A DNA stretch of 64,000 nucleotides from Tetrapisispora phaffii CBS 4417 (lineage: Eukaryota > Ascomycota > Saccharomycetes > Saccharomycetales > Saccharomycetaceae). The DNA lies in NCBI RefSeq assembly GCF_000236905.1, contig NC_016524.1, forward strand, positions 1 through 64,000, given 5' to 3'. The notes beneath the pieces were generated by a model. It saw only the letters and a program-made list of their open reading frames with translations. It did not search any database and was not told the DNA's origin. Shown here one piece after another: positions 19,852 through 31,300 of the stretch (the stretch's first letter is position 1; each line of letters begins with the position of its first letter). The position numbers and the translations under genes are program-made.

Positions 19852-20349
19852 ATGAAGTCAAGGTTGATAATTGACCACAAGAGGTTGGTGAGTCATTTGG
19901 ATTCAAGGAAAAAGAATAAGAAAGCTATTTCTGAATTACTAGCTACAAAAAAAAAGTACAATAAAACATATTCTAAACTCAAATTGAATAATAATTTCCA
20001 TAATTTTAAATGTAGTAGTGCTTCTGTCTCAGATTTGAGATTGTCGATCAATAAATTTAACATGTTATTGAAAGCATCTTCCAATAAATATGATGAAATT
20101 CATGACATTAATTCAATTGAAAAACTATCGCAAAATGAATTCATTGTTACCACAATTGACAGTAAGACATTAATTTTACATTCAAATGAAAAAAATGTTG
20201 TTAATTCAAATAATTATACTTTGAAATACCAACAGGTTGCTATAAATTCGAAATATTATTTATCTTTATATAATGATTTAAATTGGTATTTGGATTGGAA
20301 ATTTTATGACAAAATAAAAACATTACTTAAGGCATACATACATACATAA
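19852..20349 (+). CDS. YIL152W-family protein of unknown function
   Basis: A 165-residue basic protein, rich in Lys, Asn, Ser and Tyr, with no recognised domain, signal peptide or membrane segment. It is assigned to the YIL152W family by position: convergent with the ESL gene, with only 86 bases between stop codons, as YIL152W is with YIL151C. It is shorter than the S. cerevisiae protein (about 235 residues). The upstream in-frame ATG at 19819 is closed by a stop six codons later, so 19852 is the first usable start. Function is unknown. I rely mainly on synteny, since I do not recognise the sequence itself. Confidence 0.65.
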   Translation: MKSRLIIDHKRLVSHLDSRKKNKKAISELLATKKKYNKTYSKLKLNNNFHNFKCSSASVSDLRLSINKFNMLLKASSNKYDEIHDINSIEKLSQNEFIVTTIDSKTLILHSNEKNVVNSNNYTLKYQQVAINSKYYLSLYNDLNWYLDWKFYDKIKTLLKAYIHT

Positions 20350-20435
20350 ATATAAATATATTGTGTTATAGTTGTTGTTTTTATGAATAAATTAAAGTTA
20401 TCATTTATTATGATTTAAATGTATTTATACATTGA

Positions 20436-23400
20436 TTAATTAATAGCTAGTTTATTATGACCTTCTTCCATCGTTCTAATATAATTAGCCATAGAGAAGA
20501 TAAATCTCGTACTGAAAGTTTTGATCTTTCTGTCCATTGCTTTATTTTTCATTGTAATATCATCAGTTACCAAAATAATACCGAATATGCTTTTCTCTTT
20601 CTCATCGGTATCCATGTTTATATCGTTCAGTCTATCCGTTCTCTTCTCTTCAGCTTTTAGAACGGCTTCGATAACAAATTCGTCAACATGAGATCTCCAT
20701 GTAATTTGTTCTTCAAATTCTAAGTGTTCCTCAATGTGAGTGGCAACATTACCTGTAAATCTCAATGGTAATAAATTATTTTCATGATACAATTGCCTTA
20801 AAGTGATGATTGCCCTAGTGGCAGCTTCCACAACATTGTGATCCTTAGATTTTCTTAGATATCTTAATTCTTGGAAAGTAGTTAAGCAAATAGCAAATTT
20901 TAATATTTTACTAGTTGCAATCTTGTAGATATGTGCAAAATGTCTCAACCAAGAAGTAGCATCCAGGATAAAATAAGTTTTGCCCTGCAGTGATATATTG
21001 GTTTGTGAATCAGGATATATCTCTTGGGACCAGAATTCTTCTAAAGTTTTATATTTTGGATCGAAACATTCATTAAACACTAACAATTCATTCATTGGAT
21101 CGTTGTTAGTTGAAGCGGCCGCCGAATCATTACCAGAACCTGAGGAAATTGCATCGTCTGTGATACTAGAACAAGTATTACGAGACAACTCGTTTGTTAA
21201 ATTCTTTATGCTCCATGAATTGAAAAAGGAAGTTGATATGAAATCACCATTTTTATCGAACGAATAGAAATTTGGACAAACTCTCTTATAACCAACATAA
21301 TCAAAAATGCTATCTCCGTCAACCATACTTAACATAGGGGTTTTATGGGTGTCATAATTCACCTCATCAGGAGTCTCGAAACTTTCAATAATATCATCTA
21401 ACATGACGCCATCACTGCTTGCATTAAGCTTAAAAGAAAATTCAAGTAGTTCTTGACAAACTGTATTTACTTTATATTCATCTTTTCTCCTATTGAAAAC
21501 AGGAGCCTCATAACTAAGAATCAAACCACCTAGGCCTGTATAACTTTCTGCTAACTTCTTAAATAAGAATATAACTCTAGCGGCTCTTTTCCAGAAACGT
21601 TCACCAATTTCATCAGATTCATCAAAATCGGTACCATCTATAGGGAAGTCAAAGAATTTATAATCTTTAACACCATTGCCCTTATAATCATTGATGTTGA
21701 AATCACTTCCATTAATAACTTCGGGATTTTTATCTTTATTCAAATTAGATTTTTCCATAATAGTATCAAACCATAGGGAGCCTCTGCATTTCCATACTTC
21801 TGGGAGTTCTTCGTTTTCATTGAAATAGGTTAATAACTCATCAAGTGACATACTATTATAAAATGGACACAACTCATTGAGAATTGATTGCTCCCAACAA
21901 TTATCAACCATATATGCCAATAGAACATTTAAAAATTTGACAATAGAATTCCATGGGAATATTCTTCTTACAAACTCAACCCAAAATTCGTTCATTGCTA
22001 CATTTTTATGTTTATCTAACTGTAGAACGATTGATATTATAAAGTAACACCAAGGTAACGTGTGTGGTAATGCTATCATAAATGGGGCATGTAAAAATTT
22101 CTTCCAGACGATCATACTGCATTTTATTGAAACATGGTTAGCATATTGTAAAGAATGATTCCAGATGTCGACGCTATTTGGCATAAAAGAAGGATAATTT
22201 ATTGTATCAATATTCTCAAAAAATTCTTCAGCTGTCAAAAATACATTATTATTGGGCATAGTTGGAAGTGTCGTCCCCACCCATCGATGATAAAGTCGTG
22301 GCTGAGTTATCTTCAATATCAACATGGTCTTTGGTTTTCTTTTTTCCTTTTTCTCTTTGCGATCTTTTAGATACTTTGGTAATTCAAATAATAAAGAAAA
22401 TGGTGACTTTAGGTTACCATAACCAACAATTTGTAAAATTTGTGATTCTGCAAAAGCAGCTGAATAGCGATAGAAACATTTAAACTGGTCATTATTTTGA
22501 ACAAACATTTTCCTTGATATGAACATATTATTACTGCTATTATTGTAATCAACACCAAATTTATCTATAAAATACATTAAAACAACTTGTTGTAGTTCTT
22601 GTGACTCCTTAAAATTTGGTAGAAGTGTAACTTCACAATGTTTAATATAGTCAACCAGCAGTTGGTCATTTCTACCATTATTTGAATTGTTGCTGTCTGC
22701 ATAAGCTCTCTGATAAATATTTCCAATAACCAATTGCAGGTATTGTTGTGAAGGTACAAATGTATTTTTACAGAATAAACTTTTTCCTAAGTTTACAAAG
22801 GCTTCCAACGTGTTTTGCTGCACTGTCGACATATGATAATATAGTTTACCATGGCCATAAGTAAATTCCATTGCAGCCATGTACCAACGTTCAGCACTTA
22901 ATTTCCAATCAATAAAGTTGGATGGATATAATGCAATAGCCATACGAGATAAATCACCTAATTTTTGGTACCAAGATACTCTATATTTTTGAGGAATGTC
23001 TGCTAACATATTCGATATTGAAATAAAAACATGGAATATAAATTGGCAACAGACTTCCGGGTCCATAAAATTAGAAAAGTTTTTCAGCAAATCGAGAAAC
23101 GTAATTGTACCATACACCCATAGTCTTCGTTCAATCTTGTATATTTCTATGATTTCTTTCCCTATTTGTTGATCACTCTCAGGCTGTGTTGGATGGATTG
23201 CGGTAGTAATAAATGTGATATAATTGTCAACTAACTCTGAATTCACTCTATATATTGTCCATAAGTTTTTTAGTTCAGTTGTTTGAGAATTGGTTAATCG
23301 TCCACATCTTTCTTGCAGCTCAATTTCCTGTTTGACGATAGTCTTATAAATATCCTGTAATTTTTGTACAAGTACCTGACTTGATTTCCTTAACGGCACT

Positions 23401-24521
23401 GAAACAGATGGTATTTCATTATTGTTGCCATTACTATTATTGTTTTCTTCTGGGTTGTTGTTATTGTTTTCATCACTACTACTATTATTATTAATGTTGT
23501 TATTATTATTATTTCCTGATCCATTTCCATCATTATGAGTTCCGGTACTACTATTATTGACATTATTTCTCATATTGCTATCATTACTATGATTATTGTT
23601 ACCGTTATCATTATCAATAGTCTCATTATTATCAGTATTATAATCGAAATTGTTTATTTGCCCACTATCACTTCCATTTCCACGATAATCATTATTATTT
23701 ATATTTAATGACTTTTGATTTTCTGAACTATTATCTATAATGCTGTACGGTAACAGTTCCTCATTGTATTTTCTGTTTAATTTATTGATGCTTTCGTTGG
23801 AATATATTTTATTCTGCGCCATACCGTTTTTAGTAGTTGAGTTTATATTAATATTATTCATTATCATAGTTTCATTTTCCGGACTTGGGAAATTGGATGC
23901 AGCAATTTTAAAAATGTCTTCGATATTATTAACACCTGGATTTAGACTCCTTTCCCTTGATAGTGAATTTTTAAGACTGATGTTATTAATCATGGAGTCA
24001 TCTATAATCGGTTCAGTAGCTTTCAAAATCTCTGGATTTGAAAGAACTTTTTGATCCATTGACAAAAGCGTGGCGATATCATTACCTACCAATGATTGTT
24101 GTGGCGTGACTGCTATATTATTTTGATGTTTTTTAATAGCATTACGTTTAGGAGATGCAATTGGAGTGTTCTCTGTTACGTAGGGACGGAGATCGATGAA
24201 CGGAGCATCCACTGTTGTCAAGTTGATTGGATCTTTTCTTGAATATGCGAAAGAGGAATATTTAGGATCAAAGTTTGAACTCGATTCCTGTATGTGAATG
24301 TCTCCATTGTTATTTCCTGCCAACCGTCTTTTTACTATCCCTGGTTGTAAATATTTATATGAATTCGAACCATGTCTCTTTTGACCAACATTGTCGTGTT
24401 CGACACTTGTATTGTTTTGCATCATTGCTTTATCTGTATTGTAATTTTTTGCAACTAGAAGATGAGTAGAATGACCTGTCTGAAAATTTAAATCTATGGT
24501 GTTATGCAAGTGAAGGGTCAT
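20436..24521 (-). CDS. ESL1/ESL2: EST1-like protein with C-terminal PIN domain (Esl1/Esl2)
   Basis: A 1361-residue protein from the ATG at 24521; an in-frame TTG one codon earlier is not used. Residues 1-370 are low complexity with long Asn/Ser/Asp runs (about 270-370). The middle holds the EST1-type 14-3-3-like/TPR region, starting near RKSSQVLVQKLQDIYKTIVKQE and including YQKLGDLSRMAIALYP. The C terminus is a PIN nuclease-like domain from about residue 1180, with an acidic residue in FILDATSW, Glu in TTFQELRYL and the acidic pair in LVTDDITMKNKA retained. The S. cerevisiae paralogues YIL151C and YKR096W act with Hda/Hst-type and TORC1-linked regulators; their molecular role is not settled. 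Its neighbours are YIL152W on one side and PCK1 beyond, which mixes both paralogous contexts. Confidence 0.92.
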   Translation of the reverse strand: MTLHLHNTIDLNFQTGHSTHLLVAKNYNTDKAMMQNNTSVEHDNVGQKRHGSNSYKYLQPGIVKRRLAGNNNGDIHIQESSSNFDPKYSSFAYSRKDPINLTTVDAPFIDLRPYVTENTPIASPKRNAIKKHQNNIAVTPQQSLVGNDIATLLSMDQKVLSNPEILKATEPIIDDSMINNISLKNSLSRERSLNPGVNNIEDIFKIAASNFPSPENETMIMNNININSTTKNGMAQNKIYSNESINKLNRKYNEELLPYSIIDNSSENQKSLNINNNDYRGNGSDSGQINNFDYNTDNNETIDNDNGNNNHSNDSNMRNNVNNSSTGTHNDGNGSGNNNNNNINNNSSSDENNNNNPEENNNSNGNNNEIPSVSVPLRKSSQVLVQKLQDIYKTIVKQEIELQERCGRLTNSQTTELKNLWTIYRVNSELVDNYITFITTAIHPTQPESDQQIGKEIIEIYKIERRLWVYGTITFLDLLKNFSNFMDPEVCCQFIFHVFISISNMLADIPQKYRVSWYQKLGDLSRMAIALYPSNFIDWKLSAERWYMAAMEFTYGHGKLYYHMSTVQQNTLEAFVNLGKSLFCKNTFVPSQQYLQLVIGNIYQRAYADSNNSNNGRNDQLLVDYIKHCEVTLLPNFKESQELQQVVLMYFIDKFGVDYNNSSNNMFISRKMFVQNNDQFKCFYRYSAAFAESQILQIVGYGNLKSPFSLLFELPKYLKDRKEKKEKRKPKTMLILKITQPRLYHRWVGTTLPTMPNNNVFLTAEEFFENIDTINYPSFMPNSVDIWNHSLQYANHVSIKCSMIVWKKFLHAPFMIALPHTLPWCYFIISIVLQLDKHKNVAMNEFWVEFVRRIFPWNSIVKFLNVLLAYMVDNCWEQSILNELCPFYNSMSLDELLTYFNENEELPEVWKCRGSLWFDTIMEKSNLNKDKNPEVINGSDFNINDYKGNGVKDYKFFDFPIDGTDFDESDEIGERFWKRAARVIFLFKKLAESYTGLGGLILSYEAPVFNRRKDEYKVNTVCQELLEFSFKLNASSDGVMLDDIIESFETPDEVNYDTHKTPMLSMVDGDSIFDYVGYKRVCPNFYSFDKNGDFISTSFFNSWSIKNLTNELSRNTCSSITDDAISSGSGNDSAAASTNNDPMNELLVFNECFDPKYKTLEEFWSQEIYPDSQTNISLQGKTYFILDATSWLRHFAHIYKIATSKILKFAICLTTFQELRYLRKSKDHNVVEAATRAIITLRQLYHENNLLPLRFTGNVATHIEEHLEFEEQITWRSHVDEFVIEAVLKAEEKRTDRLNDINMDTDEKEKSIFGIILVTDDITMKNKAMDRKIKTFSTRFIFSMANYIRTMEEGHNKLAIN

Positions 24522-25647
24522 CAAATTATCGGAGAATGTGTGTGCGTGTAGATATGTATATATTGCTGTTGTTTCCTTTCCTAAATAAAAACCTCAAACA
24601 TAAAATCCACACAAGTACTCTTAGTATATATATGCACGCCCAAAAAAACCGGTCACTTAAAAAATTATGTTTTTACTGTAACCTCGTCGTTCTCCTTTAT
24701 ATTTTTATGAAGTTGTTATCACCAATAGTACTTCAACAAAGTCCAAACCTTCAGGAAATATTTCCAGTTATTATGTAATTTTGGTTCAGCAACGACGTGT
24801 AGTTTATTTTGCTTGTGAAGAAATCGAATAAGAAAGTGGCAACACTGACTAGGTTCCGATATTCGATATTTCTGCTTGTAGATTTCGCCCTTTCTGTTCT
24901 CACAAAGAATGCAAAATGTCAAATTTTGTACTGGTTAATACATAATTCGTTTGTTATATAATTTTTGTATATCAAATTAATCACAATATGAAGTGTATGT
25001 ATATACTAATTTAATTGAATGAAAAAAAAGAATAAAAATAAAATAATGATAATAAATTTAAATGTTTTTTACGTTTAATGGCGAAACAGCGAGAGAGAGA
25101 GAGAGAAAGGGACAGAGAGTACGAAAACATTTGATCAAAAATATGCAACAACGCCACAGAAACGCACTGAGAAACGTCCTACTTTTTCAGAAGTTTTTGC
25201 ACGGTTGTCACTTTCAACGTCATACATAAGAATACACAGCGTGTACATATAGTGTCTAATAGTAGCTGATGCCTCTAATATGTAAAGTTTAAAGCTTAAA
25301 ATTTTATAAAGTTTCAATATAAGCAAGGTTTAGTGATGCTGATGGTGATGATAACAATTGCTTAAAACAAACCAAGGTTGATGGAGCTGTGATGCAGTAG
25401 AATTGAGTTTCCGTTGATGGTTTTTTTTGGTTTTTAGGAACTCTCTGTGAGATTCTAGAATTTCAAAGAGCTGGCTTTGGATTATGTTTAAATATGAATG
25501 GTATGGTGTATAATGTTTGAGGGTCAGTTGCACTTGTCACTTAATTTATGTATTGTGAAATGTTATATATCTGTGTTTGGATGTGAGTTATGCGAATAAG
25601 GTGTGGAGGAAGAGAGCGCTCTCTTGCTCGCTCGCTTTTGAAGCGAA
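24522..25647. other. ESL upstream region and PCC1 3' region
   Basis: 1.1 kb without a recognisable gene. It contains a (GA)n tract at about 25089-25108 and a 16-base palindrome (AGAGAGCGCTCTCT core, 25610-25625) 23 bases beyond the PCC1 stop, which could form a terminator-like hairpin. The open frame at 25330-25533 on the minus strand begins with GTG and has no ATG. Confidence 0.5.
25610..25625. repeat. 16-base perfect palindrome 3' of PCC1
   Basis: AGAGAGCGCTCTCT with one more complementary base on each side forms a perfect palindrome without a spacer, just downstream of the PCC1 stop codon. Confidence 0.7.
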
Positions 25648-25989
25648 TTAGAAATCTTGTAGTTCATCAATGGTCTCAATGATTGTTTTAATGCTATCAA
25701 TGACATTGCTGACACCAACACGCAAGACTCTGTCATCGACGCTTTGGAAGTTCACGACCAAGTCCGAACCTTGAGAACTGTAATCCACTTTGAATTCTTC
25801 GGGTCTCAATTGCGGATCAGGCTTCAAAACTTGGGCAGCAATGCTGGCTTGCTTCGATGTTTCAAATGGTATATTTAGCTTTCTAGTAAAACATGACAAG
25901 TCGGTTGTTAGTAAAATTAGAATCAGCAATGTAGACGTAGTCAATGCAAAAATCATAGTGTGTACTTACAAATTGGTATCTAAACTCAT
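25648..25989 (-). CDS. PCC1: EKC/KEOPS complex subunit Pcc1, two exons
   Basis: A spliced gene on the minus strand. Exon 1 is 25970-25989 (20 bases, encoding M-S-L-D-T-N plus two bases) and exon 2 is 25648-25882, giving 84 residues. The intron (87 bases) has donor GTAAGT at 25964-25969, branch site TACTAAC at 25907-25913 and acceptor TAG at 25883-25885. The spliced N terminus reads into KLNIPFETSKQASIA, and the protein ends with DDRVLRVGVSNVIDSIKTIIETID, the hallmark of Pcc1 (S. cerevisiae about 88 residues, also with one intron). Pcc1 is the dimerisation subunit of KEOPS, which makes t6A on tRNA and affects telomeres and transcription. The longer unspliced frame reads through the intron and is not the product. 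Confidence 0.94.
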
Positions 25990-26312
25990 TGTACGGGCGT
26001 TCTTTGTCATCAAAATATTGGAAACTCAATATACGTTCGTAGATGTATTTGCAAATTGTAACTCATCTCTTTCATAAACAGTTCACATTAGTAGTTATGC
26101 ATACTCAAGTGATTGTTTTTTAAACATCGTGGATTTTTCAATGTTACAATTTTATGCGATAACTTGTCGCGCTTAAACTTCAAGTGCCATATAATACGAC
26201 TGGTGTCTATATTAGATGATAATGAGATACCATGCACAGAGAAATAATGCATCGGAAAGGTCATGTTCATTCATTAAATGTCGTATATATGCATATGTAT
26301 TTAAATGCGTGT
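25990..26312. other. PCC1 promoter and MCM10 3' region
   Basis: 323 bases without a gene; no named site recognised. Confidence 0.5.
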
Positions 26313-28066
26313 CTATATGATTTCTAGATCATCACTATCAGTATCATTTTTAGTAGATGCACTTTTTCTATCTCTATTTTCTGCAGCAATGATACTTTTC
26401 TTATATTGCGCAAAACTTTGTTCTCTGTGGTGCAATTTCTCCAATAATACCTCCCTAGAAGGTTTTAAATTGACGGAGGATTTTTTAAAAGTAACCAAAT
26501 TTTCCATGGCATTGCTTTTCTGTTTTTGAAGTTTACTTTGAGTGCTCTTATCAGCAGATTTCTCAAGAACTACTTTTATTTGACCGCCGGTAGGGTCGAA
26601 CCCTAGTTTTTGAATAAACCCATTTTGTAAAGTCGCATCGGTAGTATTTCTCATACTCTGGATTTCTTGATTCGATTTATCTTTCAGTAACAATTTAGAA
26701 TTACCAACAGATTCTCGAAGAGCTCTCTGAAGCATAACGTCTCTTTTATCGTCCTTTATTTTCCTCCTCTTATTCTCCAAATTGACAAGCATATCAGGGT
26801 TCTGGAAATCCTCATCAAAAAATGCCTTGGCAGAATTCGAGGAACTGAAATGATGCCTCTTTGAATTTATTGGATCATTTTCTTTTTTTTTCATGTATCT
26901 TCTATCAGCTACAATATTAAAATTGTTTCCCGGCTTCAGGTTCGAAGTATTCTTACTTCTGTATAACGCTGGTCTTGAATCAATTTGTGTTGGTGCGCCT
27001 AAAGCATAGGTGCCACTTAGTTCCACACGTTTTGCATTGGCACTTCTAAATTGCATCTCTTTGTGATAATCACAAACATCCTGTTTTGACTTATTTATGG
27101 GCGTGTTACATTTTGCTCCTGTTTTTCTGTTAATCTGCTGGCACCAAGCTATATCTTTACTCCTAGCAATTTCTAAAATACAATCGAATTTATGGGAAAT
27201 TCTTAAATTAAAAGATTTAATTGAATTTCCTTTGAATTCTGGTCTCCACGGTAGAACTTCAGGATTTAGTATAAAAATAATATCTCCAACCCTTAGGTTA
27301 TAATATTTCTCCACACCAGCTGCACCAAAAATAAAGATATCCAAAGTATGTTGAAAATTTGTTATAGTAAATTTAAAAAATTTTACTGGCGTTTTTGATG
27401 ATGTAAGTTTTATATCTTCCTTGGAGCATATGATTCCAGTAACAGCCCAGTTGGCATAATCAGGTTCGGAGAATTTAGGTGGTCGTATTTTAGCGAATAA
27501 TTTATTTAGTCTAAGGATTTTGATGTTATGCAGACATTTACTAACTTCTTCCTTAGGTAAATAACGCTTTGAAATGTTAAAACGAGAGTATTCTTCAAGT
27601 TCTTCGACAATGATTGATTGATATTTTTTTGAAAGGTTAGCTCCAGCAAAACTATGTACTCTCGAACTCATTTTTTGTTGATACTCTTTTACTTGTTTCG
27701 TTTCTTCTTTCTTAGCCTTCAAAAAATTTTGCATAAAATATGATGTTGTATTGGCCGGTAGGTTGGCATTTGAGACTACCTTAGCTTCATTTGGATTTAC
27801 ATCTTCGACTAATCGCTTCAATGGGATTGGATTAACAGTTGTATTCGGATTACTTTTTTTCTTTTCAGGTGATCTTTGAATTTGAATATCAGTAAAATTT
27901 GGATCTAGCTTCTTCTGATCTTCTTTCTTAGCTTTTAATCTTTTCATCAAGTCATTGCGTTGAGCCTCAAGTTCAAGTAACTGTTCTTCAATTTCTTTTT
28001 CTCATCCTCATCGGAGGACAGGCTATTAAATGGGTCATGTTTAGTTATATCTCTTGGATCACTCAT
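26313..28066 (-). CDS. MCM10: DNA replication initiation factor Mcm10, frame broken near the N terminus
   Basis: The main frame (26313-27950, with no ATG before residue 2) encodes most of Mcm10, which activates the CMG helicase and binds Pol alpha. It holds the OB-fold core (KLFAKIRPPKF, TITNFQHTLDIFIFG, INPEVLPW-like block) and a zinc finger, CQQINRKTGAKCNTPINKSKQDVCDYH. It ends in DDLEII like the S. cerevisiae protein. The true start is the ATG at 28066: 22 codons read MSDPRDITKHDPFNSLSSDEDE. A frame change at the A5 run (T5 on the + strand, 27996-28000) is then needed to enter EKEIEEQLLELEAQRNDL. Without it translation stops at 27949. One missing A would explain it. Expected length is about 583 residues (S. 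cerevisiae 571). An MCB lies 160 bases upstream. Confidence 0.9.
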
Positions 28067-28357
28067 TCGCTGTAGAGTTGTGTATACAAATGATTAAAGA
28101 GATGTCAATGAATATATATATACTAACTCAAAACGATATTGTACGTTACCTCAAAATAATTATATTGATGTTTATATTTGTATATTTTATATCAATTAGG
28201 TAAAATATGATTCAAATAAGTATTCATAAACGCGTCGTTATCTAAAATAATATTAATTATTAAAATATGCACAAATATAAAAATATTACAGTAAATAGAT
28301 ATATATTCAACTATTCAATTATTTTGAATGAATTTATCGATGAAACAACCGAAATCC
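28067..28357. other. MCM10 promoter and MLP 3' spacer
   Basis: 291 AT-rich bases. The one recognisable element is the MCB at 28230-28235. Confidence 0.5.
28230..28235. promoter_or_regulatory. MCB (ACGCGT) upstream of MCM10
   Basis: ACGCGT is the MluI cell-cycle box bound by MBF (Mbp1-Swi6). It lies 164 bases upstream of the MCM10 ATG at 28066, fitting G1/S expression of a replication gene. Confidence 0.55.
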
Positions 28358-31300
28358 TTAAAATTTTGTTTTCTTAGTTTCACTAGAGTTATCTTCTGAC
28401 TCAGAATTACGTTTGCCAGCGTTTGTATCTATGGCAGATGATTCTTGCGAAGCAGTATCTTTACTTTCATCATTTTTTTGAGAAAACAAACCACCAGTTG
28501 AATTGCTATCAGGCGTTGACATTTTAGTACCTAAGGAATTAGTATTAGATGTAAATGGATTTGATCCAAAAGAAAAGGCAGGTTTCATACCAAATGAAGA
28601 AGTCGGGGTTTTAGCGTTATTAGGTGATGTGAAAGGGTTTTCCATCGCTAAAGGTGAGAATGTGAAGGATGAAGTCACTGAGGGCTGTGTTAAATTTTGA
28701 TTAGGTAAAAATGAGGGTTTTGTTGTCGTGGTATCACTCTCCATTTTACTAGGTGATTCTTCATTTGACAGCATATCTACAGATTCCTTAACTGGATTGT
28801 TATTGATAGTATGGCTTTCCATAGTACATATATGTTCATTAGAAATTACTGGGATTATTTTCTCTTCTGGAGCATTGTTTTTTAAGTTAACACCAGAGCC
28901 AGAAACCTCTGAATCAAGGGTTTTAACGTCTTTAATTTTTATATCTTCTTCTTGTGTACTCTGTGGGATAACATTTGAGTCTTCATCAGTAATAAGTTTT
29001 GTATCCTGTTTATCTAAGGATTGATTTTGACTTTTTGGAATGCTTGTAGATCTTGACCTAGAATCTGCTTCTGTAGATTTTATCTGTGTTTCCAATTCTT
29101 GTACAGTTTTTGACTGTACCTCAAGCTTTGATTGAACTTCGGCTAAGTCTTTTTTCAATGAAGAAATTTGTTCGTTCAATGCATTTTGTTCTTCCTTTGA
29201 ACTATGCAATCTTGCATTGGCTTGTTTTTTAAGCCTATTGAATCTATCTATATTTTCATCATTTTCTTTTGACTTCATCTCATACTTTTCCTTAAAATCA
29301 CTTTGGAGAGATGCTTCTTTAAGTTTGTTTTCAAGTTCTTTACAACGATTGCGTAATAAAGTTATTTCTGACGTAATATTTAGAGTATTCTTCTGGTATT
29401 CTAATATTGAGTCATTCAATTTTTTGATTTCCATATCCATTTGTTCAATATGTTTCTCTGAATCATTTAATTTTTCCTGTAGCTGTCTATTCGACTTCAT
29501 TAAAGAAGAATGTTCTTGGTCTCGTGATAATAACAACTCGGATAATTTCTCTAATTCTTGAGCGTCACCAGAAGTTCTCATGATTTCATTTTTGGCCTTT
29601 TCCAATTCTTTCTCGATTACTTTATATTCATTGAAAAGTAATTCAAAGTCATTATTTAGATCACTAGAAGTTTTGAAATTTATATTACTTGAAGTAACAT
29701 TATCTGTATTGTTATTAGATAGAGGCTTCATTGGGTCTTTCACTCTAAACACGGAAATATTATTACACGATGGACTTCTTTCTTTCGAACTTGTATCATC
29801 ACCTTCTACTTGCTCAGAAAAGTTATCCAAAACAAAGGAATCACTAGAATTTATATTCTCAGTTTTAACAGGGATATCATCATTGTTATCATTGCCTTCT
29901 GCTACTCTTTTCAGCATTGTTGAAAATATATCAAACTTTTTCTGATACCAATCTAATTCCCTATTTTTTGTACTAATGAAGTCTTGAAGTTCTTGTTCCT
30001 TTGTTCTTAAGTCCTTGGAAAGATTTGAATTGGTAATTTCTAAATCATTAATTTTGGAAGCAACACTAGCTTTATATTCAGCGCTTTCTAAATCAGATTG
30101 AATTTGGACTGTTTTAATGTTTAGAAGTTCCATCTTTAATTGTTCTCTTTCCATTTTTAGTTCATTTGTGATCCTACTTTGTTGATCTTTTAAATATTTT
30201 AGTTCATCATACTTAGTCATTAAAGAGTTCATATCGTTTGTTACAGAAAGCAATGAGGCTTTACAATCCACATGATTAGCTATAGTTGAATTTAATGTCT
30301 CGTCCTTTCTTCTGATAGTATCTTTGATGACTTCCATATGTTCCTTCAATTTTTCATTACTAATAGATAAATAATCATACTTATCTTGTAGTAAATCTAA
30401 TTTTTTTTGTGTAATATCCCTTGATTGGTATGCCTTTAATCTATCAGCAGTCAATTCTAAATTCTTGTTGTATAATGATGTTAACTGATCAAAGTTCATT
30501 GAAATAATATTTGAAGCTTGCTTTGTGAATTCAGGAATGTTATTTTTCAATTCATCTAGTATTAGTCTATCACCTTCAGTATACAATTTATTTTCAGCCA
30601 GTACTGACTCATGTCCATTTTTTTCATGAGAAACTGGACGATTGGCATTCAGTTGTTGTTGTAATTCACTTATTTTTTCCTTTAATTTATCACTCTCCGA
30701 TACAACTTTTAATATTTCTTCCTTGGCCTCATTTAGTACATCATCATTCTCTGCTTCCCATTTGGCTCTTAATTCATGTTCTTGGTTATCTAATTTTTTT
30801 GTAATCAAACGAAGAGTTTTTATCAATTCCATATTTTTTTGCTGTAAAGAAATCACACTTTCAAACCGTATTAATCTATCAGATATAATATCTTGTGAAT
30901 TATACAACTCGTTAAAGCTAGTTTCAGTGCCCTTTTCTCTCAAGGCTTTTATGAATTTTATCTCATTCTCAGTCAATTCTCCGTATTTGTCATTCTGAAT
31001 ACTATTGCTTATTAACATGAATTGTATTTGGTTGGTTAAATCATTATTTTCTTCTCTTAATGTTTCTATTTTATCATCAGAAAGTTTTAGTCTACTAATA
31101 ATATTTTTCTTCTCATTTTCTATTTCTTTAATAGTTGTTTTGAAATGTTCAGAGGTATTTTTTTCTTTCGAAAGCAACAGTTCCAATTCGTTGATTTTAT
31201 CGTATTGATTATTTAGTTCTGGAGCATGATTCTCTAATTCATGAATTAAATATTCCAATTTTTCTTGCAATAAGTCTCTCTGTCCTTCTAATTTTTGTAT

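Noticed and set aside
25330..25533. Minus-strand open frame of 67 codons upstream of ESL
   Set aside because: It starts with GTG, contains no ATG and ends in a His run; no family is recognised.
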